Below are positions 15,885 to 25,622 of a stretch of 64,000 bases of DNA, piece after piece. Source of the stretch: CAVOKN01 sp963696505 (GTDB taxonomy: Bacteria; Pseudomonadota; Gammaproteobacteria; Burkholderiales; Rhodocyclaceae); contig CAVOKN010000018.1 of the NCBI GenBank assembly GCA_963696505.1, positions 1 to 64,000 on the forward strand, written 5' to 3'. A program made the translations under genes and the position numbers. The notes under the pieces are model-generated. The model searched no databases. It saw only the letters and a program-made list of their open reading frames with translations, and had not been told where the DNA came from. Each line of letters opens with the position of its first letter. Positions within the stretch are counted from its first letter, which is position 1.

Positions 15885-17942
15885 CTAGGCCGGCTCCCTG
15901 CGGCTGTCGCCCTCCAGACTCGGATAGCGCACGTGCTCGACGAGTTCCCGCACCTGCGCGTCAGGCGACGGCGTGAGGAGGCTGACCACGATCAGCACCG
16001 CAAAACCGACAGGGATGCCGAATATTCCCGCCGAGATCGGATTGATGTCGAACCAGGCGGCTTTCATGCTGCCGCCGAAGAACGGGTGGGTGATCGCCGC
16101 ATAGTAGATCGTCGTGCCCAGCCCCGCCAGCATGCCGAGCACCGCGCCCCACTTGTTGGCGCGCTTCCAGAAGATGCCCATGACCAGCGCCGGAAAGAAG
16201 GTCGCCGCGGCGAACGAGAAGGCGAGACTCACCAGGAACAGGATGCTGTCCGGCTTGAGCGAGGCAACGTAGGCGGCGATCAGCGCCACCACCAGCAGCA
16301 CCAGCTTGGACATGGTCAGCCGGCCCTGGGTCGAGGCCTGGGGGTCGATCATCCTGTAATACACGTCGTGGGACAGGGCGTTGGCGATGGTCAGCAGCAG
16401 GCCGTCGGCGGTGGACAATGCCGCCGCCAGCCCTCCGGCCGCCACCAGGCCCGATATGACGTACGGCAGGCCGGCGATCTCCGGTGTCGCCAGTACGATG
16501 ACGTCGGTGTTGAGGCTCAGTTCGGCGAGCTGCAGGATGCCGTCGCCGTTGATGTCGGTGACCTTGATCAGCCCCACCTTGCCCCACGAGGCGACCCAGG
16601 CCGGCAAGTGGGCGATGCTGCTGCCGACAAGCTCGCTGTAGACCGTCCACTTGGCGAACACCGCATAGGCAGGCGCGGTGACGTAGAGCAGGAGGATGAA
16701 GAACAGCGACCAGAACACCGAGTGCCGCGCCGCCCGCACCGAGGGTGTGGTGTAGTAGCGCGCCAGCACGTGGGGCAGCGACGCCGTCCCCACCATCAGG
16801 CAGATCACCAGGGTGATGAAGTTGAGCCGCGCGCTGGCCGAGGCTTCGGCGTCCGCTCCGGGGTGGGCCTCGGCGTGCCCGGCGGGCCTTCTGGCGGCGC
16901 TGGCGTTGGCATCCCGCGCCCGCGCCCACGCGGCGCGGGCTTCCTCCGGCGTCTCGGGCAGTTGGGCCAGCGCCCGCTCCGCCGCCGCTATCTCCCGCGC
17001 CGAGGTACCCTGAACCCTCAGGTCGCCGACGCTGCGCCGCAGCGCCTCGCGCTCGACCTCGAGGGACGGCGGCAGCCCCTGAATCCTGGCGTCGAGGGCG
17101 TCGGCACGCTCCTTGAACCGGGCGCGCACGTCGGCCTCCCGCGGCTGATCGAACAAGGCCTTCTCCCGTTCGCCCAGCCGCTCCAGGACGCCGCCATAGA
17201 CGGCCTGGGGCACCGGCACCCCCGTCACCTTGTAGGACATCATCACGACCGGGATCAGGTAGGCGATGATCAGCACGATGTACTGCGCGACCTGGGTCCA
17301 GGTCACGGCCCGCATTCCGCCGAGGAACGAGCACACGAGCACTCCCGCCAGGCCGACGAACACGCCGATCTCCAGCGACAGCCCGACGAAGCGGCTGGTG
17401 ATGATGCCCACGCCATAAATCTGCGCCACCACGTAGGTGAAGGAGGCGAGGATCGTCCCGGCCGCGCCCACGCTGCGAGCCATGTTGCCGCCGTAGCGGG
17501 CACCCAGGAAATCGGGAATCGTGAACTGGCCGAACTTGCGCAGGTAAGGGGCGAGGAGCAGCGCCACCAGCACGTAGCCGCCGGTCCATCCCATGACGAA
17601 GGCAAGCCCCTGGTAGCCGCTGAAGTAGAGCGTTCCGGCCAGGCCGATGAAGGAGGCCGCACTCATCCAGTCGGCACCCGTGGCCATGCCGTTGAACACC
17701 GCCGGAACGCGCCGCCCCGCCACGTAGTACTCGGCCACGTCGGCGGTGCGGCTCATGATGCCTATGCCGGCGTAGAGCGCGATGGTGGCGAACATGAAGG
17801 CGTAGCCGATGTACCGCGGGGCAAGCCCCAGGCGTTCCGCCACTGCCAACACGACGACAAAGAGCGCAAAGCCGCCGGTGTAGAAGCCGTAGTACTTCCC
17901 GAGCGCCCCCGAGAACTCTCCCCGCGACCGGGGCCCCCTCAC
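15885..17942 (-). CDS. Sodium:solute symporter, VC_2705 subfamily (acetate/monocarboxylate type)
   Basis: 685 residues from a GTG at 17942 that overlaps the stop of the DUF4212 gene (GTGA, 17939-17942). It is an SSS-family Na+-coupled carrier with about 13 membrane segments; ATGADWMSAASFIGLAG and DFLGARYGGNMARS match the SSS family. A cytoplasmic insert of about 150 residues, rich in Ala/Glu/Arg, lies between TM segments (about 265-395). Near residue 500 an EF-hand-like loop, DINGDGILQLAE, fits the Dx[DN]xDGxxxxxE pattern. The subfamily is usually paired with DUF4212 and with acetate-use genes, as here. The substrate is inferred, not read from sequence. Confidence 0.9.
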   Translation of the reverse strand: MRGPRSRGEFSGALGKYYGFYTGGFALFVVVLAVAERLGLAPRYIGYAFMFATIALYAGIGIMSRTADVAEYYVAGRRVPAVFNGMATGADWMSAASFIGLAGTLYFSGYQGLAFVMGWTGGYVLVALLLAPYLRKFGQFTIPDFLGARYGGNMARSVGAAGTILASFTYVVAQIYGVGIITSRFVGLSLEIGVFVGLAGVLVCSFLGGMRAVTWTQVAQYIVLIIAYLIPVVMMSYKVTGVPVPQAVYGGVLERLGEREKALFDQPREADVRARFKERADALDARIQGLPPSLEVEREALRRSVGDLRVQGTSAREIAAAERALAQLPETPEEARAAWARARDANASAARRPAGHAEAHPGADAEASASARLNFITLVICLMVGTASLPHVLARYYTTPSVRAARHSVFWSLFFILLLYVTAPAYAVFAKWTVYSELVGSSIAHLPAWVASWGKVGLIKVTDINGDGILQLAELSLNTDVIVLATPEIAGLPYVISGLVAAGGLAAALSTADGLLLTIANALSHDVYYRMIDPQASTQGRLTMSKLVLLVVALIAAYVASLKPDSILFLVSLAFSFAAATFFPALVMGIFWKRANKWGAVLGMLAGLGTTIYYAAITHPFFGGSMKAAWFDINPISAGIFGIPVGFAVLIVVSLLTPSPDAQVRELVEHVRYPSLEGDSRREPA

Positions 17943-18202
17943 GGCTCCCGCTCCTCCACGCCGTAAGCACGATCGAGCCGATCCATCACCCGGGCGTAGA
18001 TGCCGATCAGCAGCACGTAGACGATCAGCGAGCCCTGTGCCCCCATGTAGAAACCCAGCGGCCAGCCGAACAGCACCACGCGGTTCAACTCCTGCGCCCA
18101 ATACACCGGGGCGAAGGTCACGGCGGCCCAGACCAGCAGCAGCAAGGCAGTAAGCCGCAGATTCTTCGACCAGTACTGCCGGTGCCGCGTCGTGGGCCGC
18201 AT
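17939..18202 (-). CDS. DUF4212 small membrane subunit of the SSS symporter
   Basis: 87 residues with two transmembrane segments (about 18-38 and 52-75) and the family features YWSKNLRLTALLLLVWAAVTF and WPLGFYMGAQGSL. Members of this family are found almost only upstream of VC_2705-type symporters and are thought to be a partner subunit. The 4-bp overlap with the symporter start supports coupled translation. It begins 9 bp after the stop of the CBS-nucleotidyltransferase gene, so the cluster continues upstream. Confidence 0.92.
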   Translation of the reverse strand: MRPTTRHRQYWSKNLRLTALLLLVWAAVTFAPVYWAQELNRVVLFGWPLGFYMGAQGSLIVYVLLIGIYARVMDRLDRAYGVEEREP

Positions 18203-18211
18203 CGGGTCGTG

Positions 18212-19681
18212 CTACAAGCGGTAGTCCATCGCCAGGCGATTCTGGAGCTTGCGCGCCTGTTTGAACGATTCCTTGAGGATGCGGCGGTCGAGTTCGTTGA
18301 GCTGGTCCGGATTGACCCGGTTGGCCGCGCCCTCGGGGCCTTCGAGTTTCTGCTGGCGGCGCAACCGCAGCAACTGAATGAAGTAGAAGCCGTCGATGAT
18401 GGCGGCGATATCGTCGCGGTCGAAGGCCATGCGCTGTGCCACGGCCCGCAGACGCTGCGCCGTGCCGGTGTGAGGCACGCCCTTCGCCAGGGCGAAGATG
18501 CGCGCCGCATCGACGAAGGGCCGCGCGCCGTACATCTTCAGGTCCAGGGTGTGCGGATACTCCTTCTTGTCGTCATAGACGAAGTCGCGCAGCAACCCAA
18601 GGGGCGGCGCGCATTGCAGCGCGTTCTGCACCATGTGGCGCAGGAACAGCGCCGCGCCGCCGGTGTGGGCCAGCAACCAGTCGCGCAGCGCGTCCGACAG
18701 TTCGTCCTCGCCGTAGAGCGGACGGAAGTCGAAAAAGATCGCGGCGTTTAGCAGCGCATGGGGCTGGGCGTCGTGGATCCACTCCGAAAACTGGCCCTCC
18801 CACTCTTCCAGCGAGAGGCACCAATGCGGGTTGCCCGCCATGATGTTGCCCTTGCACAGCGGGAAGCCGCAGGCATCGAGCTTGCGGTTGACCTCCTGCG
18901 CGAAGGGCAGGAAGCGCTCGCGCAGCACCTTTGCCTCGTCGGCCGACGCCGCCTCGAAAATGATGCCGTTGTCTTGATCGGTGGACAGCGTCTGTTCCAG
19001 CCGCCCTTCCGAACCCAGCGCCACCCAGCACCATTTCACGTCGGGTACCGGCAGTTCGTCCAGGGTTAGTTCGATGATGCGCAGCGTCAGCAGGTCGTTC
19101 AGCGTCGAGATGAAATGGGTGAGGGGCTCGGCGCCGACCCCCTGCGCGATCATGGTGTCGATGAGCCGTCGGATGTCCCGCGCCGAGGCCTGGAGGTGCG
19201 CCAGGTCGCCCGCCTCGCGGATCTCCTGGCTGATCTCCTTGACCCCCACCCGCTGAAGGGCGAACAGGTCGTTCTGCGAGACGATGCCCACCAGGCGCTG
19301 CTCCGCATCCACCACCAGCAGGTGGCGCAGCCCGCGCCGCGCCATGGCCAGTGCTGCCTGGTAGGCGGTGGCCTGGGGCCGCAGCGTCACCAATTGCGCG
19401 GTCATCACCGCGGAGATTGGCTGCTCCAGGTCGCACGTCTTGAGCGCCACGCGCCGCAGCAGATCCTGCAGCGTGAAGATGCCCACCGGTCTGCGGCCAT
19501 CGCCATCGCCTTCGGCAACGATGATCGAGCCGATGCGCTTTTCCTCCATCGTCTTGAGCGCAAAGCCTATGTTGGCGTCGGGCGGCACGGTCACCGGCGC
19601 GCGGCGCATCACGGCGGACAAGGGGCTGTAGAGCGAGAGGTATTCGCCCTGAGGGACGCTGGCTTGGGTATCGGTATCCAT
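18212..19681 (-). CDS. CBS-domain putative nucleotidyltransferase (DUF294)
   Basis: 489 residues, cytoplasmic. There are two CBS repeats (about 22-85 and 92-150) with FALKTMEEKRIGSIIV and LRHLLVVDAEQRLVGIVSQ, then a DUF294 nucleotidyltransferase domain with WVALGSEGRLEQTLSTDQDN (the GSxxRxE...DxD metal motif) and a helical DUF294_C domain. CBS pairs bind adenosyl ligands. By homology this is a candidate sensor/uridylyl- or adenylyl-transferase controlling the adjacent acetate symporter, but no substrate is known. It sits between the exonuclease fusion gene and the DUF4212/symporter pair, an arrangement conserved in related bacteria as far as I recall. Confidence 0.88.
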   Translation of the reverse strand: MDTDTQASVPQGEYLSLYSPLSAVMRRAPVTVPPDANIGFALKTMEEKRIGSIIVAEGDGDGRRPVGIFTLQDLLRRVALKTCDLEQPISAVMTAQLVTLRPQATAYQAALAMARRGLRHLLVVDAEQRLVGIVSQNDLFALQRVGVKEISQEIREAGDLAHLQASARDIRRLIDTMIAQGVGAEPLTHFISTLNDLLTLRIIELTLDELPVPDVKWCWVALGSEGRLEQTLSTDQDNGIIFEAASADEAKVLRERFLPFAQEVNRKLDACGFPLCKGNIMAGNPHWCLSLEEWEGQFSEWIHDAQPHALLNAAIFFDFRPLYGEDELSDALRDWLLAHTGGAALFLRHMVQNALQCAPPLGLLRDFVYDDKKEYPHTLDLKMYGARPFVDAARIFALAKGVPHTGTAQRLRAVAQRMAFDRDDIAAIIDGFYFIQLLRLRRQQKLEGPEGAANRVNPDQLNELDRRILKESFKQARKLQNRLAMDYRL

Positions 19682-19702
19682 GATTGTGTGAATTCGCGCC
19701 GG

Positions 19703-21907
19703 CTAGTATTTCACCCGCGCGTAATAGGTCTGCTGGGCCGCCTCGCGCGCCTCACGCAGGGTGCGGATGCCCTTCTCGGCGAGCAGGGGAATCATCTTGA
19801 GAAACACCTCCCCGGTGACGATGGCATCGCCCAGCGCGGTGTGGCGGCCGATCACGTTGATACCCAGCCGCTCGGCGATCGCCTCCAGGCGGTGGGAGTC
19901 CTGGTTGGGGTGGATCACCGCCGAAAGCAGCAGCGTGTCGAGCACCGGCTGGGTGAAGCGTATGCCGGTGGATTGCTCCTTCATCTGCAGAAAGCGCATG
20001 TCGAAGGCGGCATTGTGGGCGACCAGCACGGTTTCCTCGCAGAAGGCGTGGAAACCGGGCAGCACCTGGTCCATGGTCGGCTGACCGACCAGCATCGCGT
20101 CGGTGATGCCGTGGATCGGGATCGATTCGGGGGTCAGGCGTCGGCGCGGGTCCACCAGCTGCTCGAAGTTCTCGGCGCGCAGCATGCGGCCATTGACGAT
20201 GCGCAGCGCGCCGAACTGGATGATCTCGTCCCCGGCCGAAGGGTCGAGGCCGCTGGTTTCCGTATCGAACACCGTGTAGGTCAGCTCCGTCAGCAGCCGG
20301 TCGTCGAGTTCGTGGCTGCCTTCGGACATCTTGAACAGGTCGAAGTCGTAGTACTCCGGGCGGCTCTGGGCGTGCAGCACCGCCTCCGGTGCCACCGCCT
20401 GCTGCGGCGTGGCGCAGGGGATGAGCAGCCGGAAGTAGAAGCGTTGGGCCGCCTTCTCGCGCTGGCTCCAGATCTCGCCATCGTGACGCTCGATCACGTC
20501 GCGCAAAGTCAGCGGGCTGTCTTCGCCGCCCACCGTCATGGCGTCCAGTTCCCAGTTGAGCAGCACCTCGGAGGCCACCACCGCACCCGACCAGATCAGG
20601 TCCAGGTGCGCCAGCCGTCCCGCAGCCGAGAGGCGGAACCTGACTTCCCGTATGTCATAATCCTCCTTCAGGCGATGGGCGAGGTAGGTGAGTCCCTGGA
20701 GCAGCGAGAAGCTGTCCACCCGCATCCACAGGGTCTCGTCCACGTTCTCGGTCTTGGTCGGCAGCCCGACCCGGCTTTCGATGCGCCGCTGCGCCGCCTG
20801 GATCAGGTCCACGCCCAGCATCTCCTCCAGCGGCCAGCGCACCTTGAGGGCGTCAGCGAACTGGTTGACGGTCTGGTCGAGGCGCTGGCTCATGGCGCGC
20901 ACTTCGTCGCGCACCATGTTGATGAAGCTGTCGCGCTGCGCGGCCTCCATGTCCGGATAGTCGGCGAGGGTCTCGACGGCGGCCCGGATGCTGCCCAGCG
21001 GCGCGCGGCTGCCCTCGGTCAGGGATTGCAGCATCTGGTCGCGCTTGGTCTCGGTTTCGAAGCTGCGGGTGATGTTGTCGAGCATCAGCACATAGCCGCT
21101 TATCTGGCGCTCCGGCGAGCGCCCGGGCGGCGCCGACGGGCGATCCGACTCGCTTTCCTCCGCCTGTGCGCCGCTCAGCACCGGCGCCATCTGAACCCGG
21201 ATCAACTGGCCGGCGCGGGTGGTGGTGACGAAGTTGGCAACCGGCTGCGAGCCCTCCCGCTTGAGCCGGTGCTGGATGTTCTCCAGCGCATGGGTGATCA
21301 GGTTGCGCTCGAACATCGAGAAGATCGAGCGTCCGAGCCCGATCGGCGCGCCGCCGCCGGCGACGTTATCGGCGAGTACCTTGAACTGCAGCCGCGCACG
21401 GTTGTTGTAGAGGATGATGCGCCCGTCCAGATTGCACACCACCACACTCTGGGTAAGCTCGGACATGAGCGCCGCCAGACGGTTGCGCTCCTCCTCGACC
21501 TTCAAGCGCGCCTCGCGGATCTTTTCCGCCACGTCGCGCTGGAGCGCATCGCGCTGGTCGGCCAGATCGTTCACCGCCTGCACCAGCGGCAGGAATTCCG
21601 ATGCGCCACCGTGTTCCAGCCGCCGCTCGCGGTTGGCGCCCAGGATGAGCCGGGCCTCCTCCGCCAGCCGCAGCAGCGGATGGACGTAGGCGTTGAAGGC
21701 GAAGCGCAGCACCAGTCCCACCGCCGCCGCACCGACCATCAGCATGAACACGACGAGGCCTGCGCGCTGGATCAGCGCCTCCTCCAGCACGAAGCGCTCC
21801 TGGGGCACGAAGTCCGCCCAGATGGCGCCGGCGATGAGCGCGAAGCCGGTGCCGAGGAACACCAGGGCACCGGCCAGCGTGAGGTAGAACTTGACCGCGG
21901 GTTTCAT
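19703..21907 (-). CDS. Membrane PAS/kinase-like protein fused to a DEDDh 3'-5' exonuclease domain
   Basis: 734 residues. Two N-terminal TM helices (about 8-30 and 45-68) are followed by a HAMP-like/coiled region, a PAS domain (LMSELTQSVVVCNLDGRIILYN), and a degenerate kinase-like region (SRAPLGSIRAAVETL in place of an HExRxPL H-box). A DnaQ-like exonuclease follows from about residue 555: VFDTETSGLDPSAGDEIIQFGA (D, E), PIHGITDAML, LVAHNAAFDMRFL (D), and GRHTALGDAIVTGEVF (H, D). All DEDDh residues are present, while the phospho-acceptor His of a true kinase is missing. It lies in the acetate cluster. The link between sensing and a nuclease is unexplained. Confidence 0.88.
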   Translation of the reverse strand: MKPAVKFYLTLAGALVFLGTGFALIAGAIWADFVPQERFVLEEALIQRAGLVVFMLMVGAAAVGLVLRFAFNAYVHPLLRLAEEARLILGANRERRLEHGGASEFLPLVQAVNDLADQRDALQRDVAEKIREARLKVEEERNRLAALMSELTQSVVVCNLDGRIILYNNRARLQFKVLADNVAGGGAPIGLGRSIFSMFERNLITHALENIQHRLKREGSQPVANFVTTTRAGQLIRVQMAPVLSGAQAEESESDRPSAPPGRSPERQISGYVLMLDNITRSFETETKRDQMLQSLTEGSRAPLGSIRAAVETLADYPDMEAAQRDSFINMVRDEVRAMSQRLDQTVNQFADALKVRWPLEEMLGVDLIQAAQRRIESRVGLPTKTENVDETLWMRVDSFSLLQGLTYLAHRLKEDYDIREVRFRLSAAGRLAHLDLIWSGAVVASEVLLNWELDAMTVGGEDSPLTLRDVIERHDGEIWSQREKAAQRFYFRLLIPCATPQQAVAPEAVLHAQSRPEYYDFDLFKMSEGSHELDDRLLTELTYTVFDTETSGLDPSAGDEIIQFGALRIVNGRMLRAENFEQLVDPRRRLTPESIPIHGITDAMLVGQPTMDQVLPGFHAFCEETVLVAHNAAFDMRFLQMKEQSTGIRFTQPVLDTLLLSAVIHPNQDSHRLEAIAERLGINVIGRHTALGDAIVTGEVFLKMIPLLAEKGIRTLREAREAAQQTYYARVKY

Positions 21908-21959
21908 TCGAGTTCTTTCTTTTCTTCACGACGGGCGCCCGAGGCGGGCGCTGCCCGGC

Positions 21960-22328
21960 TCACAGCCCCAGCATCTGCTTCGCCTGGGCCACCAGATCCT
22001 TGGTGGAGAAGGGCTTGGTCATGTAGGCATCGGCCCCCAGCGCCAAGCCCTTGGCGACCTCGGTGTCGCGCCCCTTGGCGGTGAGCATGATCACCTTGAT
22101 GCCCTGCCAAGCCGGCGTAGCGCGGATCTGCTGACACACCTCGAAGCCATTCTTCTTCGGCAGCATGACATCCAGCAGCACCAGGTCCGGGATCTCCGCC
22201 GCGATCGTCTCCAGCGCGGCGTCGCCGTCGCCGGCCACGAACACCTTGAAGCCCTCGCGCTTCATGAGGAATTCCAGCGAGATGACGATGTTGGGCTCGT
22301 CATCGACTATCAGCACTTTCTTGCTCAT
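21960..22328 (-). CDS. Single-domain response regulator (CheY-like)
   Basis: 122 residues from the ATG at 22328 (MSKKVLIVDDEPNIVISLEF). It consists of a receiver domain only: acidic pair DDE at 9-11, phospho-acceptor Asp in DLVLLDVMLPKKNG, Thr in VIMLTAKGRD, and Lys in YMTKPFS. There is no output domain, so it must act through a partner, possibly the downstream exonuclease-fusion protein. The gene starts 51 bp after the symporter-kinase stop. CrbR/ErdR, the known partner of CrbS in other bacteria, is a LuxR-type regulator and is not seen here. Confidence 0.95.
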   Translation of the reverse strand: MSKKVLIVDDEPNIVISLEFLMKREGFKVFVAGDGDAALETIAAEIPDLVLLDVMLPKKNGFEVCQQIRATPAWQGIKVIMLTAKGRDTEVAKGLALGADAYMTKPFSTKDLVAQAKQMLGL

Positions 22329-22379
22329 CGTCTCCTGTCCTCCCGAACCTCTTTGCGTCCGCCGCTCCACTGCGCCGGC

Positions 22380-25185
22380 CTAGGGTGCCGTCGCAGGGCT
22401 GCAGGCCGAGTCGAGCCGAGCCGCGGCGGATCCGACGGCCGCCCCCTCCTGCGCAACCGCCTCCAGCGGCAGCGTGAATACGAAGGTCGCCCCCCTGCCC
22501 TGCTCGCTCTCCACCCACAGGCGACCGCCGAAATACTCCACGATCTGGCGGCTGATCGGCAAGCCCAGACCGGTGCCCTGGGGTTTGTCGGTCAGCACGC
22601 TCCCGCCCTGGCGGAACTTCTCGAAAATCAGCGCCTGGTCCTCGCCGCGGATGCCCGGCCCGTTGTCCTGCACCTCCACCCGCAGCGCGCCGGCCTCCTG
22701 CCGCAGCCGCACCTCGACCCGGCCGGTGTCGCGGGCGACGAACTTCACGGCATTGGACAGCAGGTTCAGCATCACCTGGACCAGCCGGTCGCGGTCGGCG
22801 ACGATCGCCGGCACCCGGACCGCAAACGCGGTATCGAGCCGCACCCCCTTGTCCTTGTAGAGCTGGCTGGTGGCGGCGATGGACTGCTCGACCACTTCCT
22901 TCAGGTCCAGCTCGGCCAGTTCCCATTCGGCATTGCCCGACTCGATCTTGGCCATGTCCAGCACCTGATTCACCAAGCGCGTCAGGCGCTCGGTCTCGCT
23001 GGTGATGATGCCGAGGAAATTGTGCCGCTCCGCCTCGTCCATTTCCGGATTGTCCAGCAGAATCTCGGAGAAGGCACGGATCGAGGTGAGCGGCGTGCGC
23101 AGTTCGTGGGTCACCGAGGACATGAAGTCGTCCTTGAGCCGGTCCAGTTCCTGCAGCCGCTCATTGGCGGCACGCAGGTCGCGAGTCGCGGCCTCGAGCT
23201 CGCGCAGACTTCTCCTCGATCTGGCGACTGTAGGCCCGCACTTGCGAGGCCTCGTCGAGGATGTTCATCACCTCGTCCAGGCCCAGCGGTTCCTCCTTCA
23301 CCACCGAGGACACCATCACCCGCGCCGAGGCCGAGCCGATGGCGCCGGCGAGCTGACTCTCGGCGAAATGCACCAGCCCGGCATCCGCGTCGAGATCGTC
23401 CGGCGAGGCGAGGCCGCGCTGGCGGGCGTAGCTGGCGAAGCTCGCCAGCGCCCGCTCCGGCCCGAGGAAGCGCCCGACCAGCGCCAGCAGATCGTCAACG
23501 CGGGCACTGCCGCGCCAGAACTGGGAGCCGCCCTCCTGGGCGCCGTGTCTGAAGACATCGACGAACAATGTCGCCTGGCCGGTTTCCACCGCGTCGGGCC
23601 GCCCGGCCAGGGAAACGCCGACGTAGGCGCCGATGTTGGCGAGCATGCTCCACAGCATGCAGTGGCTGATCTCGTCCAGCCCGGCGAGGCCGAGGAGCTG
23701 CTGCGGCCTGAGAAGCTCGATGCCCAACAGCCCCTCCTGGAGAAAGTCCGCCGGCAGCCAGCCCGACTTGGCGAAGGACGGCAGCAGCAAGGTGTAGATC
23801 CACAGCGCAAAGCCCGCACTCAGGCCGGCGATGGCGCCGCTGCGTGTGCCGCCCTTCCAGAACATACCGCCGAATATGACCGGAGCGAACTGCGCCACAG
23901 CCGCGAAGGAAATCAGACCGATGCCCACCAGCGCATAGGCCTCGCCGGCGACGCGGAAGTAGATGTAGCCCAACATCAGGATCACTGCGATTGCGCCGCG
24001 CCGCACCGCCAGCAGCAGACCCGACAGGTCGCTGCGCTGCTGCAGGCTTTCCCAGCGTTGGCGTAGCAGAACCGGCATCACCAGGTCGTTGCACACCATC
24101 GTGGACAAGGCGATGGTCTCGACGATGATCATGCCGGTGCCCGCCGAGAGCCCGCCAATGAACACCAGCAGCGTCAGCAGCTCCTGCTGCCGCGCCATGG
24201 GCAAAGTCAGCACGAAGGTATCGGCGTCCACCGTTCCCGCGGGGAAGTGCATCAAGCCGCCGAGGGCGATGGGCAGCACGAAGACGTTGATCAGCAGCAG
24301 GTAAAGCGGAAACAGCCAGATCGCCTTGCGCAGGTGGTTCTCGTTGACGTTCTCCACCACCGCGATCTGGAACTGGCGCGGCAGGAACATGATCGAGAGC
24401 ATGGCGAGGAAGGTGAGCCAGGCCCAGCTGCCGAAGTTGGTCGTCGATCCCACCGTCATCAGGGAGGCCAGCCGCGGCACCTCCTCGGCGCGCGCGAAGA
24501 TGTCGGCGATGCCGCCGTACATGCCGAAGGTGACGAACAGCCCGACGGCGATGAATGCCACAAGTTTGACGACGGACTCGAAGGCGATCGCCGCCACCAT
24601 GCCCTCGTGGCGCTCGGTGGCGTCGAGGTGGCGGGTGCCGAACAGGATGGTGAAGGCGGCCAGGATGAGGGCGATGTAGAGCGTGCTGTCCTGCAGCATC
24701 GGCATGGTGCCGGCGCGCGCCGGCATGACGATCTCGGGATAGTTGAGCAGGATGGTGAAGCTGTTGGACACAGCCTTCAGTTGCAGCGCGATATAGGGAA
24801 TGATGCCCACCACCGCGATGATGGTGACCAGCCCCCCCAGCGCCTGGCTCTTGCCGTAGCGCGAGGCGACGAAGTCGGCGATCGACGTGATGCGGTTGGT
24901 CTTGCTGATGCGGATCATCTTCAGCATGACGAACCACCACAGCGCCAGCATCAGCGTCGGGCCCAAGTAGATCGGCAGAAAGCCGATGCCGGTGGACGCG
25001 GCACGCCCGACGCTGCCGTAGAAGGTCCAGGTGGTGCAATACACCGCCAGCGACAGGGCGTAGATGTAGGGATTGGCAATCAGCGAGCGCCCGGCATCGG
25101 CGCGCTTGTCGCCATACCAGGCGATGGCGAACAGCAGCCCCAGGTAAGCGAAGGAGACGGCAACGATCACCCAGCCCTGGAGCAT
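22380..25185 (-). pseudogene. crbS: CrbS-like Na+/solute symporter-histidine kinase, split by a frameshift
   Basis: The first frame (25185-23161, 674 residues) is an SSS transporter of about 13 TM helices (starts MLQGWVIVAVSFAYLGLLFA) plus a STAC-like linker and the start of a coiled coil. The second frame encodes the rest of the coiled coil and a full histidine kinase: SSVTHELRTPLTS (H box), NLLSNAVKF (N box), DNGPGI, and GTGLGLPI. The frames join if one extra base near 23206 is removed (KSRELEAATRDL), giving 934 residues, normal for CrbS/MxtR proteins. In Vibrio and Pseudomonas this kinase controls acs; acs is 440 bp upstream here. Real inactivation or sequencing error cannot be separated from sequence alone. 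Confidence 0.85.
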
Positions 25186-25192
25186 GGCTCAG

Positions 25193-25233
25193 CCCCCCCT
25201 CCGCCGCTCGCGGTGGAGGGCCGGAGTGGGGGC
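25193..25233. repeat. GC-rich palindromic repeat between crbS and the 72-residue gene
   Basis: ccccccctccgccgctcgcg followed by gtggagggccggagtggggg forms an imperfect inverted repeat. It resembles the repeats at 41785-41891 and 46705-46784. Confidence 0.5.
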
Positions 25234-25263
25234 AGGCGCGGTTGACACTGCCGTCACAGCCAC

Positions 25264-25482
25264 TCAGTCCCTCCGACGCTCGATGACCCAGGCCATCAGA
25301 CCGATCAACGCGGCCCAGGCGAGGAACAGATAGGCATAGAGCAGCGGCACGCCGAACACATCCACCGGCCGGTTGAACAGGACCAGCAGGGGATAGTTGA
25401 ACAGCACGCAGCCGAACAGGAACAGGCCCACCAGCCGCTGCCCGGTGATCCAGGAATGATTCACCCGAGACTCCTCCTCCAT
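25264..25482 (-). CDS. Small two-helix membrane protein of the acetate cluster
   Basis: 72 residues: a short polar N-terminus (MEEESRVNHSWITGQRLVGL), two TM helices (about 17-36 and 44-64) and a basic tail (WVIERRRD). It lies between acs and the symporter-kinase on the same strand. Small proteins of this kind occur next to CrbS-type kinases, and one may be an accessory of the transporter domain. No function is known. Confidence 0.8.
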   Translation of the reverse strand: MEEESRVNHSWITGQRLVGLFLFGCVLFNYPLLVLFNRPVDVFGVPLLYAYLFLAWAALIGLMAWVIERRRD

Positions 25483-25577
25483 TCCATCGGAATGAGCCGC
25501 CCCGTCTGCGCGGGGCAGGCCGCGCAGCGATTATATGCTGCGGCCGCCTGTCGCCATTCCCGACGCATCCCGATGTG

Positions 25578-25601
25578 AAAAAGGGCGCCGCAGCGCCCTT
25601 T
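25578..25601 (-). terminator. Rho-independent terminator after acs
   Basis: aaagggcgc and gcgcccttt arms around a 4-base loop, followed on the minus strand by further T residues (ttttc). It lies 22 bp after the acs stop. Confidence 0.8.
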
Positions 25602-25622
25602 CCCTTGACTTTGCCCTTGCGA

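Noticed and set aside
15864..24066. Several very long plus-strand open frames antisense to the acetate cluster
   Set aside because: They are His/Arg/Gln-rich mirror frames of GC-rich genes, with no domains or ribosome-binding sites.
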